64,000 nucleotides of DNA from Chitinophagaceae bacterium UBA2375. Lineage in GTDB: Bacteria; Bacteroidota; Bacteroidia; Chitinophagales; Chitinophagaceae. The notes beneath the pieces were generated by a model that was given only the letters and a program-made list of their open reading frames with translations, searched no databases and had not been told where the DNA came from. The stretch covers positions 1 to 64,000 of the forward strand of contig DDTB01000003.1 in assembly GCA_002343985.1 (NCBI GenBank). Direction: 5' to 3'. The translations under genes and the position numbers were made by a program. Each line of letters opens with the position of its first letter. Position 1 is the first letter of the stretch. Positions 25,827-34,634 of the stretch are shown piece after piece.

Positions 25827-27146
25827 TTATAATTTTTGCAGTAAGTCAACCACGCCTTCTTTTTTTAGAATCAGGAAGCCAAAGCGGTCGTTGCTGATGC
25901 CTTCGCGGAGCTGATAGCTGAACGTAAGCTGGTCATTTTGCACGCTGGTTTCAAAATAACTGAATTGTATGTTGGGGTATTGGCGCAAGCCTTCGCCGAT
26001 TTCGTATAAGTGCGTGGAGAGGATGAATAAGGTATTGGGGATGCGGATCAAACCTTCAATGACCAGGGTGCTGCATTTCATCGCGTCCTGCACATTGGTG
26101 CCTTTGAAAAGTTCATCAATCAGGATCAGCCACCGCTTTCCATCGCTGACCTGCAGGATGGTGTTCTTGATGCGCTGCACTTCATTGAAGAAATAACTTT
26201 CGCCCCGTACAATATTATCCGTCACATTGATATTGGTCAGTATGCCGTTGAAGCAGGACAGTTTCATCGATTGGGCCGGAACGCCCATGCCCGTATGCGC
26301 TAAAAACACAGCAATGCCGACCGATTTTATGAATGTGCTTTTACCGGCCATATTGGCGCCGGTCAGGAACATGAAGTTTTTTTCCGGATGCAGAGTTACA
26401 TCGTATGAAACGGGTTCAGCCAGCAGGATATGCCGTAAGCCACTCGTTTCGATATAAGGCTTCTCTTCGTTTATGAATTCAGGGAAATGCAAATTCAATT
26501 CCTTCACCGCCCTGGCCATCCCATACCAGGCGTCGATTTGCGCGTGCAGGTGCAGCAATCGTAACATGGGCTGTTTGAACCTGAACCGGATAAAGCGTGC
26601 AAATTGCAACGCTTCGGGTATGGGCACCAGCGAACCTGAAGGATAATGCGACGTAATGTTGAATGCGTCCTGCTTCAGCAGTTCCTGAACTTCGTCTATC
26701 CATTTCCGTAGAGGCCCCGGAAGGTTTGCTTCATTGAAAAACCCGATGAGTTCATGCATCCCTTTGATAAAATCAAAACAATGGATCGCCGAATATTTCA
26801 CCAATGAATAATCCGGGCCATGCATGATCTTATAGGCAAGGGCATTCAGGCGGGTCACTTCGGCGGGCAAAGGATCTACGGCCGTTTCAAAAAATGATTC
26901 CACCACCTTAATGGTACCGTTGCTGATCCGCTTTGGCCATTGCTGCAATCGTCCCATGATTTTTTTCAGGGTTTCCTGCACGCCAATAATCTGTTCTACC
27001 TGGTCAAATGGGTTGCGCAGGTTTTTATGCAACTGGTCTTTGCCATTGCTGGTAATGCAGAGGTCGAGCGAATGGAATACAGACTGGCCTTCTTCGGTAT
27101 GAAAGATGGATAAATCGTTCAGCGTTGTTTTGTCAATATGCAGCAT
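25827..27146 (-). CDS. MutS-related ATPase lacking the mismatch-recognition domain
   Basis: A 439-residue protein with only the MutS core (lever-like helices) and ATPase domain. Walker A is GANMAGKSTFIKS (about residue 275), Walker B LILIDELFKGTN (about 345), and the ABC-type STHLYEIGEG stretch follows. The N-terminal mismatch-binding and connector domains of MutS, and the Smr nuclease of MutS2, are absent. Such short proteins are known in Bacteroidota, but I know of no defined role. The ATG at 27146 lies 2 bases after the dihydroorotase stop, a tight coupling that favours this start over the longer one at 27182, which would overlap by 34 bases. Confidence 0.85.
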   Translation of the reverse strand: MLHIDKTTLNDLSIFHTEEGQSVFHSLDLCITSNGKDQLHKNLRNPFDQVEQIIGVQETLKKIMGRLQQWPKRISNGTIKVVESFFETAVDPLPAEVTRLNALAYKIMHGPDYSLVKYSAIHCFDFIKGMHELIGFFNEANLPGPLRKWIDEVQELLKQDAFNITSHYPSGSLVPIPEALQFARFIRFRFKQPMLRLLHLHAQIDAWYGMARAVKELNLHFPEFINEEKPYIETSGLRHILLAEPVSYDVTLHPEKNFMFLTGANMAGKSTFIKSVGIAVFLAHTGMGVPAQSMKLSCFNGILTNINVTDNIVRGESYFFNEVQRIKNTILQVSDGKRWLILIDELFKGTNVQDAMKCSTLVIEGLIRIPNTLFILSTHLYEIGEGLRQYPNIQFSYFETSVQNDQLTFSYQLREGISNDRFGFLILKKEGVVDLLQKL

Positions 27147-27148
27147 GC

Positions 27149-28492
27149 TCAGGGTCGGTTGAAACGAAGCCTTTGTCCACAATGAGATGCACGAACCTCT
27201 CCATTTTCATAAATTATTTGTCCGTTGATCATGGTATGTGTCACCGATGAAGGGAAAACCATGCCTTGCAGCGGGCTCCACCCGCATTTGTACAGGGTGT
27301 TCTCCGGTTTTACGGTATAAGGCTTGTTGAGGTCAACAACAGCCAGGTCGGCGTAATAACCTTCCCGGATAAAACCCCTTTCCTTAACCTGGAAGCAGGT
27401 TGCCACGGCATGGCTCATTTTTTCCGCGATTTTTTCAAGGGAGATATAACCCTGTTTATGGTAATAAAGCATCAGGCTGAGGGCATGCTGTACCAAAGGC
27501 AATCCGGCATGGGCGTGTTCATAAGGCGGCTCCTTTTCGCTGAGCAGGTGAGGGGCATGATCTGTGGCGATGATGTCTAACCGGTCATCGAGCAAAGCTT
27601 TCCAAAGCGCTTCCTTGTTATGCGGCGCCTTAATGGCCGGGTTGCATTTGATGCGGTATCCAAGGTTAGCATAGTCCTCCGAAGTGAAGTGCAGGTGATG
27701 CACACAAACTTCAGACGTAATCCTTTTTTGTTCGAGGGGCAGCATATTGCCAAACAGCACAAGTTCTTTCTCTGTGCTGATGTGTAAGATGTGCAGCCGG
27801 CTGTTATATTTCTTGGCGAACTGGATCGCCGTCAGTGATGATTCAAAACAGGCTTCATCGTCGCGGATGATGGGATGGTCTGATGGCTCTAAATTTTGTT
27901 TCTGTGCGCGCAGCGTTTCGTAATTGCGTTTCACAATGCGTTCATCCTCGCAATGCGTGGCAATCAATACTTCGCTTTCCGAAAACATCCGGTTGAGGGT
28001 GGCATGGTTATCTACCAGCATATTGCCGGTGCTGCTGCCCATGAAAATTTTGATGCCGCAAATATCTTCTTTATGCTTGTTCACTTTCAGGGCTTCGTCG
28101 GCATTGCTGTTACTGACTCCCATGAAAAAAGAGTAATTCGTAAATGAACTGCCCGACGCGATGCGGTATTTATCTTCCAGCAACTCAATGTTCAGCGCAT
28201 TGGGGATCGTATTGGGCATTTCCATAAAACTGGTGACACCACCGGCTACCGCAGCCCTGCTTTCCGTAAAAATGTTCCCTTTATGCGTCAGCCCCGGTTC
28301 CCTGAAATGCACCTGGTCGTCGATCACACCTGGAAACAGGTGCAGGCGTTCACCGTCAATTTCTGTACACTGGCTTTTCACAGTGATGTTTGGGTCTATG
28401 CGTTCTATCCGTTCCCCGGATACAAGCACATCCATACGGCTGATTTTGCCTTCATTCACAACCTGTATGTTCCTGAATAGGTATTTTTGCAT
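27149..28492 (-). CDS. Dihydroorotase-family amidohydrolase
   Basis: Amidohydrolase-fold protein of 447 residues that by family would close N-carbamoyl-aspartate to dihydroorotate. It has the DxxxHFREPG block (Asp59, His62), the Lys of GIKIFMGSS (about residue 145) that is usually carbamylated, THCEDE (about 172), HILHIS (about 225) and IATDHAPH (about 303). One metal-binding histidine of the usual HxH pair is replaced by Gln60 (DDQVH), so activity or metal binding may differ. The ATG at 28492 (MQKYLFRN) is chosen because the upstream extension to 28603 has no family resemblance and overlaps the divergent barrel gene. Confidence 0.88.
   Translation of the reverse strand: MQKYLFRNIQVVNEGKISRMDVLVSGERIERIDPNITVKSQCTEIDGERLHLFPGVIDDQVHFREPGLTHKGNIFTESRAAVAGGVTSFMEMPNTIPNALNIELLEDKYRIASGSSFTNYSFFMGVSNSNADEALKVNKHKEDICGIKIFMGSSTGNMLVDNHATLNRMFSESEVLIATHCEDERIVKRNYETLRAQKQNLEPSDHPIIRDDEACFESSLTAIQFAKKYNSRLHILHISTEKELVLFGNMLPLEQKRITSEVCVHHLHFTSEDYANLGYRIKCNPAIKAPHNKEALWKALLDDRLDIIATDHAPHLLSEKEPPYEHAHAGLPLVQHALSLMLYYHKQGYISLEKIAEKMSHAVATCFQVKERGFIREGYYADLAVVDLNKPYTVKPENTLYKCGWSPLQGMVFPSSVTHTMINGQIIYENGEVRASHCGQRLRFNRP
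28482..28489 (+). promoter_or_regulatory. -7 promoter box of the RemB/Wzi-like gene
   Basis: TATTTTTG, an exact TAnnTTTG match, 34 bases before the ATG at 28524. It lies just inside the 5' end of the divergent dihydroorotase coding region, one base from that gene's start codon. Confidence 0.7.
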
Positions 28493-28523
28493 AAATTGAT
28501 GAATTACTGATAAACCGATCCTG

Positions 28524-30200
28524 ATGCAAATTATTAAAAGCTTACTCAAGATTACCCTTTTTGTTTTACCTATTTCAGCTTTTTCGCAGGCCACGTACCT
28601 CAACCAGGGTTCAAGGGAATACCATTTCCTCGAGCGCCTCGAAATCCTGCATCAGCGAAACCCGGACCTGAACTTTTCGGGCATCAAACCTTTTAACCGG
28701 AAATTCATTGTGCAGCAGGCGGAGCAATCCGATTCCGTGATCCGTTCCGAAGCCGATAAATACAACCTGCAGCAATTGCTGATGGCCAATTCGGAATGGG
28801 TGAAAGGTGATAAATCCTCATTTCTGTCAAAGAAAGATTTCCTCAATACGTTTTACAAAACCAAGGCAAACTTTTTTGAAGTTGATAACAAAGATTTTTT
28901 CATGGCCATCAATCCCATGCTCAACCTGCATGGAGGCGGCGAGTCGGAAGATGGCAGCCAGCAATTGTTCATCAACAGCCGGGGTGTTACAGTGAGGGGA
29001 TTGATTGCGGGTAAAGTGGGGTTCTCCTCCACGCTGATTGAGAACCAGGAAAGGGGCCCAAGGTATTTTCAACGCGAGGTAAAAGCCTATGATGCTGTTC
29101 CCGGTGTTGGGTTTTATAAGCCTTTCAAAAATAATCCAGCGGTAGTGGACTATTTCGACGCGCGCGGGTACATCACTTTCAACGCGGCCAAATTCATCGA
29201 TTTTCAATTCGGGTATGATAAAAATTTTATCGGGCATGGCTACCGCAGTTTGTTTTTGAGCGACTGGGGCAACAGTTATTTGTTCGGTAAGATCAACACC
29301 CGCATCTGGAAATTCAATTACCAGAATATTTTCATGGAATTGATGCCCGAATTTCACAAGCCAGGCAGGGATACGCTCATCGACCGGAAATACGCGGCCA
29401 TGCACCACCTGAGCATGAATGTTACGAAATGGCTGAACATTGGTTTGTTTGAAAGCGTGGTGTTTGGGCGCCGCAACCGGTTTGATTTTCAATACCTGAA
29501 CCCCATCATTTTTTACAGGCATATAGAAGGAACCGTGGGCAGCCCGGATAATGCCTTTGCGGGATTTGATTTCAAGGCTAATGTGGCGAAGAAATTCCAG
29601 TTTTACGGACAGTTTTTGCTCGATGAATTCCTGATTTCAAAACTGCGCAACGACCCCAAGAATTGGGTCAACAAATACGGCATTCAGTTAGGCGCGAAAT
29701 ACATCAACGCATTCGGCATCCAGAACCTTGACCTGCAGGCCGAAGTCAACCGCGTACGGCCTTTCACATACGCGCATTACGACAGCGTGTCGAATTACAC
29801 ACACTACAACCAGCCACTCGCGCATCCCCTCGGCGCGAATTTCCAGGAGTTTGTGGGTATCCTGCAATACCAGCCACATCCCAAATGGAATATTTACGCG
29901 CGTGCCATGTATTATTACAAGGGGCTCGACAGTACCGGCGTGAATAATGGCGGAAACATTTTTCGCGATTACACCACAAGGTCGGCAGAGTCGGGATTTG
30001 CCGTGGGCGGCGGTAACAAAGCGACATGCTTCAATGGCATGTTGAACCTCTCATACGAATTCAAACACAATCTCTTCTTTGAACTGATGATGCAGTACAG
30101 GCGTTTCAGGCTTTCTGGTGTTAATACAGAAAACAACCAGTCCACACTGGTTTCAGCAGGTGTACGTTGGAATATTTTCCGTCGCACTTATGATTTTTAA
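28524..30200 (+). CDS. RemB/Wzi-like outer-membrane beta-barrel protein
   Basis: A 558-residue secreted protein: a signal peptide (MQIIKSLLKITLFVLPISAFSQA) and then mostly amphipathic strands with frequent Tyr/Phe pairs, as expected for an outer-membrane barrel. The N-terminal soluble part (about residues 25-110) is followed by strand-rich blocks such as FQFGYDKNFIGHGYRSLFLS and FDFQYLNPIIFYRHIEG. These blocks resemble Wzi-type capsule-assembly barrels and the RemB protein linked to gliding in Flavobacterium. I assign the class from recollection of those families, not from an alignment. It starts 31 bases from the divergent dihydroorotase, and no polysaccharide genes are adjacent. Confidence 0.72.
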   Translation: MQIIKSLLKITLFVLPISAFSQATYLNQGSREYHFLERLEILHQRNPDLNFSGIKPFNRKFIVQQAEQSDSVIRSEADKYNLQQLLMANSEWVKGDKSSFLSKKDFLNTFYKTKANFFEVDNKDFFMAINPMLNLHGGGESEDGSQQLFINSRGVTVRGLIAGKVGFSSTLIENQERGPRYFQREVKAYDAVPGVGFYKPFKNNPAVVDYFDARGYITFNAAKFIDFQFGYDKNFIGHGYRSLFLSDWGNSYLFGKINTRIWKFNYQNIFMELMPEFHKPGRDTLIDRKYAAMHHLSMNVTKWLNIGLFESVVFGRRNRFDFQYLNPIIFYRHIEGTVGSPDNAFAGFDFKANVAKKFQFYGQFLLDEFLISKLRNDPKNWVNKYGIQLGAKYINAFGIQNLDLQAEVNRVRPFTYAHYDSVSNYTHYNQPLAHPLGANFQEFVGILQYQPHPKWNIYARAMYYYKGLDSTGVNNGGNIFRDYTTRSAESGFAVGGGNKATCFNGMLNLSYEFKHNLFFELMMQYRRFRLSGVNTENNQSTLVSAGVRWNIFRRTYDF

Positions 30201-30207
30201 GGAGGGA

Positions 30208-30945
30208 CTATTCTACAATCAATGAGAAATTAAAAATCCTGGAGTTGATTTTGTCGATGGTGTTGGAGAACTTCAGGTCGTTGTCGCGGCTATGCACGTT
30301 GCGCAAGCCATACCCGAATTTCAATTCCGGCGAAAGCACAAAATAGGGGAAGTAAAAATGGAAGCCGATACCCCCTTCGATGCCATAATCAATTTTATTC
30401 AGCTTGATCAGGTTTTCCGCGTTTTTCGCGCCGGATGTCGCCGCGAAATCATATTCGATCCTGCCGCCTGCAATCATATATACTTTAAAATTCCGGATGC
30501 GGTCGCTGCTGAATTTGATTTGTATCGGCAGGGCCATACTGATGCTTTGCACCTTGCGTGTGGTGATGCTGTCTTCATCCCGGAACCTGTCGGGGTATTT
30601 CAGGCTGTATTGAAATGCTTTTTCCGTAAAGACGAGGTTGAGGGGATAGGTGCGCAGGTCAAAATGTTCACTGAGGCGCATATTCACCAGCCAGGCCAGT
30701 TGGATACCGCTGCTGTTGATGCTTTCGATGCCCAGCACGCTGTCCTGCAACTGGAAGCTAGGGTGGTGCGTGAATTTATAGAACGCCCGGTTCATGCCCA
30801 GGCTGATGCCAAACCGGAAAGGTTTTTCATCGTGGTTGGGCAGGTTGATGTCACTACTGTACCGTTGTGCAAAAAGGGTAACAGGCGCCATGGAAACCAA
30901 CAGGATGGTATAGACGATTATTTTTCTCCGCAATAAATGCTGCAT
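30208..30945 (-). CDS. porT: PorT-like outer-membrane beta-barrel, type IX secretion
   Basis: A 245-residue predicted beta-barrel. The signal peptide starts MQHLLRRKIIVYTILLVS and ends near TLFAQ; the rest alternates hydrophobic and polar residues in strands, with the PFRFGISLGMNRAFYKF opening and FSLIVE end of PorT-type porins. PorT is needed for type IX secretion in Porphyromonas and Flavobacterium, and it commonly follows ubiE in Bacteroidota, as here. The ATG at 30945 overlaps the end of ubiE by 28 bases; 30969 is a longer option with a poorer signal peptide. The metalloprotease and giant surface protein in this window are likely clients of this pathway. Confidence 0.8.
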   Translation of the reverse strand: MQHLLRRKIIVYTILLVSMAPVTLFAQRYSSDINLPNHDEKPFRFGISLGMNRAFYKFTHHPSFQLQDSVLGIESINSSGIQLAWLVNMRLSEHFDLRTYPLNLVFTEKAFQYSLKYPDRFRDEDSITTRKVQSISMALPIQIKFSSDRIRNFKVYMIAGGRIEYDFAATSGAKNAENLIKLNKIDYGIEGGIGFHFYFPYFVLSPELKFGYGLRNVHSRDNDLKFSNTIDKINSRIFNFSLIVE

Positions 30946-31661
30946 ATGCCTAAGCTCAGAGGTTTGCAATAAGTGTTCGTGTAGCCTGTTTGGTTCAATA
31001 TAGTTATAAATTTTTTTCCTTCGGGGAATTTGCGAATGGATTCATCCAGGTAACTGTAGGCCGCTTTGTTTTTTGAAAAGAGCTTGCCTACATTCGGGGT
31101 GATCACTTTCATATACAACTCGTATAGTGGTTTCACCAGAGGCAGCCGGGGTTTGCTGAATTCGAGCACCACCAGTTTGCCGCCGGGTTTCAGCACCCTT
31201 TTGATTTCTGCCAATCCTTTTTCCAGGTCCTGGAAATTGCGGACGCCAAAAGCCACCATAACTGCGTCAAACGAGTTGTCGGGGAACTTTATTGCTTCGC
31301 TGTCGCCATTTAACAATTGTATATATGGATTGAGTTGCAGCTTCGCGATTTTTTCCCGGCCAATATTGAGCATACCATCGCTGATATCAATTCCGGTAAC
31401 CTGCACATTGCCCAGCAAATCCCTTGCCATAATGGCCATATCGGCTGTGCCGGTGGCCACATCGAGGATATGTTCAGGTTTTTTTGAAGCCAGTTGCCGG
31501 ATGGCTTTTTTTCGCCAGCGGATGTCAATGCCCGCGCTCAGGAACCGGTTGAGAAAATCGTACCTGTGTGCGATATCGTTGAACATTGTGGCGACCTGCT
31601 GTTTTTTTTCCAGCGAGGAATCCCGGTAGGGTACAACGGTATCATGTTCAAATTGTGCCAT
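30918..31661 (-). CDS. ubiE: Demethylmenaquinone methyltransferase (UbiE/MenG)
   Basis: SAM-dependent C-methyltransferase for the last step of menaquinone synthesis. The 247-residue product has motif I DVATGTADMAI (about residue 61), the MVAFGVRNFQDLEKGL block typical of UbiE/COQ5 (about 130) and the VLKPGGKLVVLEFSKP post-motif (about 155). The longest ORF runs to 31772, but an exact -7 box at 31671-31678 and family length both point to the ATG at 31661 (MAQFEHD). With only 9 bases between the -7 box and the ATG, the transcript would be almost leaderless. It overlaps porT at its 3' end and is divergent from engB. Confidence 0.95.
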   Translation of the reverse strand: MAQFEHDTVVPYRDSSLEKKQQVATMFNDIAHRYDFLNRFLSAGIDIRWRKKAIRQLASKKPEHILDVATGTADMAIMARDLLGNVQVTGIDISDGMLNIGREKIAKLQLNPYIQLLNGDSEAIKFPDNSFDAVMVAFGVRNFQDLEKGLAEIKRVLKPGGKLVVLEFSKPRLPLVKPLYELYMKVITPNVGKLFSKNKAAYSYLDESIRKFPEGKKFITILNQTGYTNTYCKPLSLGICSIYCGEK

Positions 31662-31670
31662 GCTTGCGGG

Positions 31671-31678
31671 CAAAGATA
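31671..31678 (-). promoter_or_regulatory. -7 promoter box of ubiE
   Basis: On the minus strand TATCTTTG, an exact TAnnTTTG match, only 9 bases before the ubiE ATG. Confidence 0.78.
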
Positions 31679-31732
31679 AGCGGTTTGGCATTTTTTCGGG
31701 GTTCTTGTTCAGGCGCGAGCCTGCTTTGCGCC

Positions 31733-31740
31733 TATTTTTG
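31733..31740 (+). promoter_or_regulatory. -7 promoter box of engB
   Basis: TATTTTTG, an exact TAnnTTTG match, only 9 bases before the engB ATG. It excludes the longer ORF that opens at 31660. Confidence 0.78.
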
Positions 31741-31749
31741 CAATACATT

Positions 31750-32406
31750 ATGAAATCAGTTGTCATTCGCAAAGCGGCTTATGTGGTCAGCAGCCCCGAT
31801 TTTGAGAAATGCCCCGCGCCCGACAGGCCGGAGTATGCCTTTATCGGCAGGAGCAATGTGGGCAAGTCATCGCTCATCAATATGATCTGCAACCACGATA
31901 AACTCGCCAAAACTTCGGCGTCGCCCGGGAAAACACAGCTCATCAATCATTTTGCGATACAGGCCGTACATCCCGAAACACAGCGCGAGTCTGCATGGTA
32001 CCTGGTTGACCTTCCCGGTTATGGTTTCGCGAAAGTCAGCCAGCGCGACAGGAACCGCTGGGAGCAGATGATAGAACATTACCTTCGGAAAAGGGAAAAT
32101 CTCATGATGGTTTTTGTGCTGATCGATTCGAGGCATGGCCCGCAAAAGGCCGATCTCGCGTTCCTGGATAAGGTAAAGAAATGGGATGTGCCCATCAGCA
32201 TCGTATTCACCAAAACGGATAAGGAAAACCAACGGGTGGTCAGTAAGAATATAAAAGACTTTTTCGAAGCGATGAAACAGAGCTGGCAGTTCCTGCCCCG
32301 TTATTTCATGACGAGTGCAGCCAAGAAAACAGGGAGAGACAAGTTGCTCTCGTTTATCATGGAGACAAACGAGGAAACGGAAACATCGTTTAGCCCTTCC
32401 CGTTAG
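31750..32406 (+). CDS. engB: Ribosome biogenesis GTP-binding protein EngB/YsxC
   Basis: TrmE-Era-EngA-EngB-Septin family GTPase needed for late assembly of the 50S subunit. The 218-residue protein has G1 GRSNVGKSSL (about residue 32), G3 DLPGYGFAKV (about 89), G4 TKTD (about 155) and G5 TSAAKKTGRD (about 190). Length is normal. The ATG at 31750 follows an exact -7 box by 9 bases, so the mRNA is almost leaderless. Its stop (TAG) overlaps the stop of the convergent YkuK-type gene within TTAG at 32403-32406. Confidence 0.96.
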   Translation: MKSVVIRKAAYVVSSPDFEKCPAPDRPEYAFIGRSNVGKSSLINMICNHDKLAKTSASPGKTQLINHFAIQAVHPETQRESAWYLVDLPGYGFAKVSQRDRNRWEQMIEHYLRKRENLMMVFVLIDSRHGPQKADLAFLDKVKKWDVPISIVFTKTDKENQRVVSKNIKDFFEAMKQSWQFLPRYFMTSAAKKTGRDKLLSFIMETNEETETSFSPSR

Positions 32407-32876
32407 TTAACGGCCTTGTTCGCGCAACTGCTGCTGGCGAAGGCTTCAGGCTTGGCCTTAAACGCGAAGCCCATACCGAGGATATATCCCATGGCTTCCC
32501 GCAAGGCTTCATTGCTCCTGAACTGTGGGTTGGTGTTGATGTCGGCGTGCACTTCCATGTCCACATCAAATTCCGTGAACAGGGAGCATAGTTCATAGGC
32601 GATTTCAATGCTCTTGGCTACTTCCACCAGCATCCGTTCCTTGATGCTGAATTTCTGCAGGGTTTTTTCATTATGGATGAACATGAATCCACCATGGCCT
32701 TCCCTCAGGAATACAATAACGGTAGCGAACTCGGTTTCCCGGCCTTTAACCTGGCTGTCTGTGCCGATGCATACCTTTAGTTTGTAACCCTGGGATGTTT
32801 CCCTGCGGATCGCTTCTTCCACCGCTTCTTTGATGGGTAGCTCAATCTGGTCGCCGTTAAATTTTCTCCATAACAT
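32403..32876 (-). CDS. RNase H-like YkuK-family protein (DUF458)
   Basis: A 157-residue cytoplasmic protein matching the YkuK/DUF458 family, thought to adopt an RNase H-like fold. The features I recognise are KVCIGTDSQVKGR (about residue 35, carrying the Asp expected in an RNase H-like site), EFATVIVFLREG, the central helix with IEIAYEL, and VDMEVHADINTNPQFRS (about 105) with further acidic residues. Activity is not established for the family. It lies alone on the minus strand and converges on engB with a four-base stop overlap. The last dozen residues (SSSCANKAVN) are poorly conserved in character and may be a tail. Confidence 0.82.
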   Translation of the reverse strand: MLWRKFNGDQIELPIKEAVEEAIRRETSQGYKLKVCIGTDSQVKGRETEFATVIVFLREGHGGFMFIHNEKTLQKFSIKERMLVEVAKSIEIAYELCSLFTEFDVDMEVHADINTNPQFRSNEALREAMGYILGMGFAFKAKPEAFASSSCANKAVN

Positions 32877-32967
32877 AGCGTGCAGTTTTCCTAAGTTACG
32901 GAAAAGCCCGCATTCCGGAAATGCCTGTGTAATGTCTTAACGGTATTTTAATATCCACATACGTGAC

Positions 32968-32997
32968 AAAAAAAGGGTCGGCCCTAAGCCAACCCCT
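32968..32997 (-). terminator. Intrinsic terminator of the metalloprotease operon
   Basis: On the minus strand a GGGTTGGC / GCCGACCC stem with one internal mismatch and a short loop runs into T7, about 20 bases after the metalloprotease stop. Confidence 0.85.
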
Positions 32998-33017
32998 TAC
33001 TTACACATGAATCTACC

Positions 33018-34604
33018 TTACTGTTTTACGATCCTTTCTGTATGTATCCCTTCCGGGTGATGGATCTGCAATATGTATAATCCCGAAGGATATGCCTGCA
33101 TGTTGATTTGTTGTTGCCCGCTGTTGCGGCGGCCTGTTTGCAGCACCCGGCCATTCGCGTCGAACAGGCGGTACTGATATGCATCTAACGTGCGGATATT
33201 GATTTCATTGTGCACCAGGGTACTGACCTGGCTGACAAAATTTTCCTTCACCGCATTTTTTAACGCGATTACATTCGAAACCGCAGTTTGACTGATCACC
33301 GATGTGGCTTTAATGCGGTAATACGTCAGGCCTTGCGCTGGATTTAACACCGTGTACCTGTTGGTTCCCGCCGCGAGGTTCGCGATGGTATGAAAACTGG
33401 CGCCATCAGCAGATGCTTCTACTTCCTGGCTTTCAATGGGCTCATCGGCGATGATATTCCATTGAAGGATATGTGAAGCCTTGTCGGTGCGGCCACTCAG
33501 GCTGATTTCACGGATTGGCAATGCGCCCCGGAAACCGGTAAGCCTGTATGAGCCAAGGCTACCGTAATTACTTGTATTCTGGTTGCCGCTGCCGTCTAAC
33601 ACAAAGAAATATGTGCCGGCTTGCAGGCTGGTGTCGATGGTGACGCTCATCATACTAACGGGGTCGTATACACGCAACAAGCTTCCCTGGCCATCGTATA
33701 AACTGATTTTGATATCGAGGTTGGCGCCTGTATTGGAGTACCCGTTGATGCTGAAAGGTTTGGCTTCGAGGTGCAGGTTACCGGCTTGCGACAATGAAAA
33801 GCGGAATGCGTCCTGGTCGGTACTGGTAGAGATAATCCCATCTACCGAGAAAGATGATCCGCCCAATGAATATGCCTGTTCGTTCAGGTCGGCGGTATAA
33901 TCGTCGGGCCTGTAACTGAAACCGTTGATGCTGGTGATCGTGGTTAGGTTATCCTGCACGCTGGTGCAACCATAAGGTGTGGGTCCATCGTTCCAGCCTG
34001 TCATGTTTTTATAATAGCTGTTACCCATGACCGGCGCCCAGCCCGTTTCGCCGGAACCCGCGCCTGTATTATACGTTTCTACAAGGTTGCAATTGTTGTC
34101 GTACGAAGACTGGTGCGCGAGGCCAAGCGTGTGGCCGCTTTCGTGCGAACAGCATTCGGCTATATACTTCGGACTGTTAGGCCCGAGCCTGTCGGAGAAC
34201 ACAAATGCCGGCGTGTCATCGCCCCAGGTAAATGAACCGATATAGGCGATGCCGCCTACGCCCGGCCTCCAGGAAGAAGTGGGGGTAACGATAACGCGTA
34301 TGCGCTTTGCCAGGGGCGCGTTCAGGAAGCGTACCGAATCGGTCGTGATATTGATGTCAAAGGGACGGTAATCTTCCGATACCCTGTTGAATACTTCAAT
34401 GATTTGTTCGTCGGTCAACCCCGATGGCGCGCAATTAATCGGGTTGCCATTGTTCCAGAATGAGCCCGAAACCCTGTGCCCGTCAAAGTCAAGGAAAATG
34501 GTCGCGCTGGCCGATGGATGGCTGTTCATGGGTGGTACGCAGAATGCCTGCACCGGTCCCAACATGGCCAGTATGATCAGGAAATTGAAAGTAAAGGTTT
34601 TCAT
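33018..34604 (-). CDS. Secreted zinc metalloprotease with type IX sorting domain
   Basis: A 528-residue exported protein. The signal peptide ends near residue 22. The catalytic domain carries the metzincin motif HESGHTLGLAH (His154, Glu155, His158, His164) and a likely Met-turn in APVMGNS about 28 residues later. The middle (about 235-360) looks like a pre-peptidase C-terminal beta-sandwich with DQDAFRFSLSQAGNL and AGTYFFVLDGSG. A fibronectin-like stretch follows, and the last 75 residues form a type A sorting domain (YRLFDANGRVLQTGR, YPSGLYILQI, ERIVKQ), marking it for type IX export and surface attachment. It follows a small secreted protein by 30 bases and ends at a terminator. Confidence 0.9.
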   Translation of the reverse strand: MKTFTFNFLIILAMLGPVQAFCVPPMNSHPSASATIFLDFDGHRVSGSFWNNGNPINCAPSGLTDEQIIEVFNRVSEDYRPFDINITTDSVRFLNAPLAKRIRVIVTPTSSWRPGVGGIAYIGSFTWGDDTPAFVFSDRLGPNSPKYIAECCSHESGHTLGLAHQSSYDNNCNLVETYNTGAGSGETGWAPVMGNSYYKNMTGWNDGPTPYGCTSVQDNLTTITSINGFSYRPDDYTADLNEQAYSLGGSSFSVDGIISTSTDQDAFRFSLSQAGNLHLEAKPFSINGYSNTGANLDIKISLYDGQGSLLRVYDPVSMMSVTIDTSLQAGTYFFVLDGSGNQNTSNYGSLGSYRLTGFRGALPIREISLSGRTDKASHILQWNIIADEPIESQEVEASADGASFHTIANLAAGTNRYTVLNPAQGLTYYRIKATSVISQTAVSNVIALKNAVKENFVSQVSTLVHNEINIRTLDAYQYRLFDANGRVLQTGRRNSGQQQINMQAYPSGLYILQIHHPEGIHTERIVKQ

Positions 34605-34634
34605 GTAGTTGGATTATTTGGATCAGGATATGGA

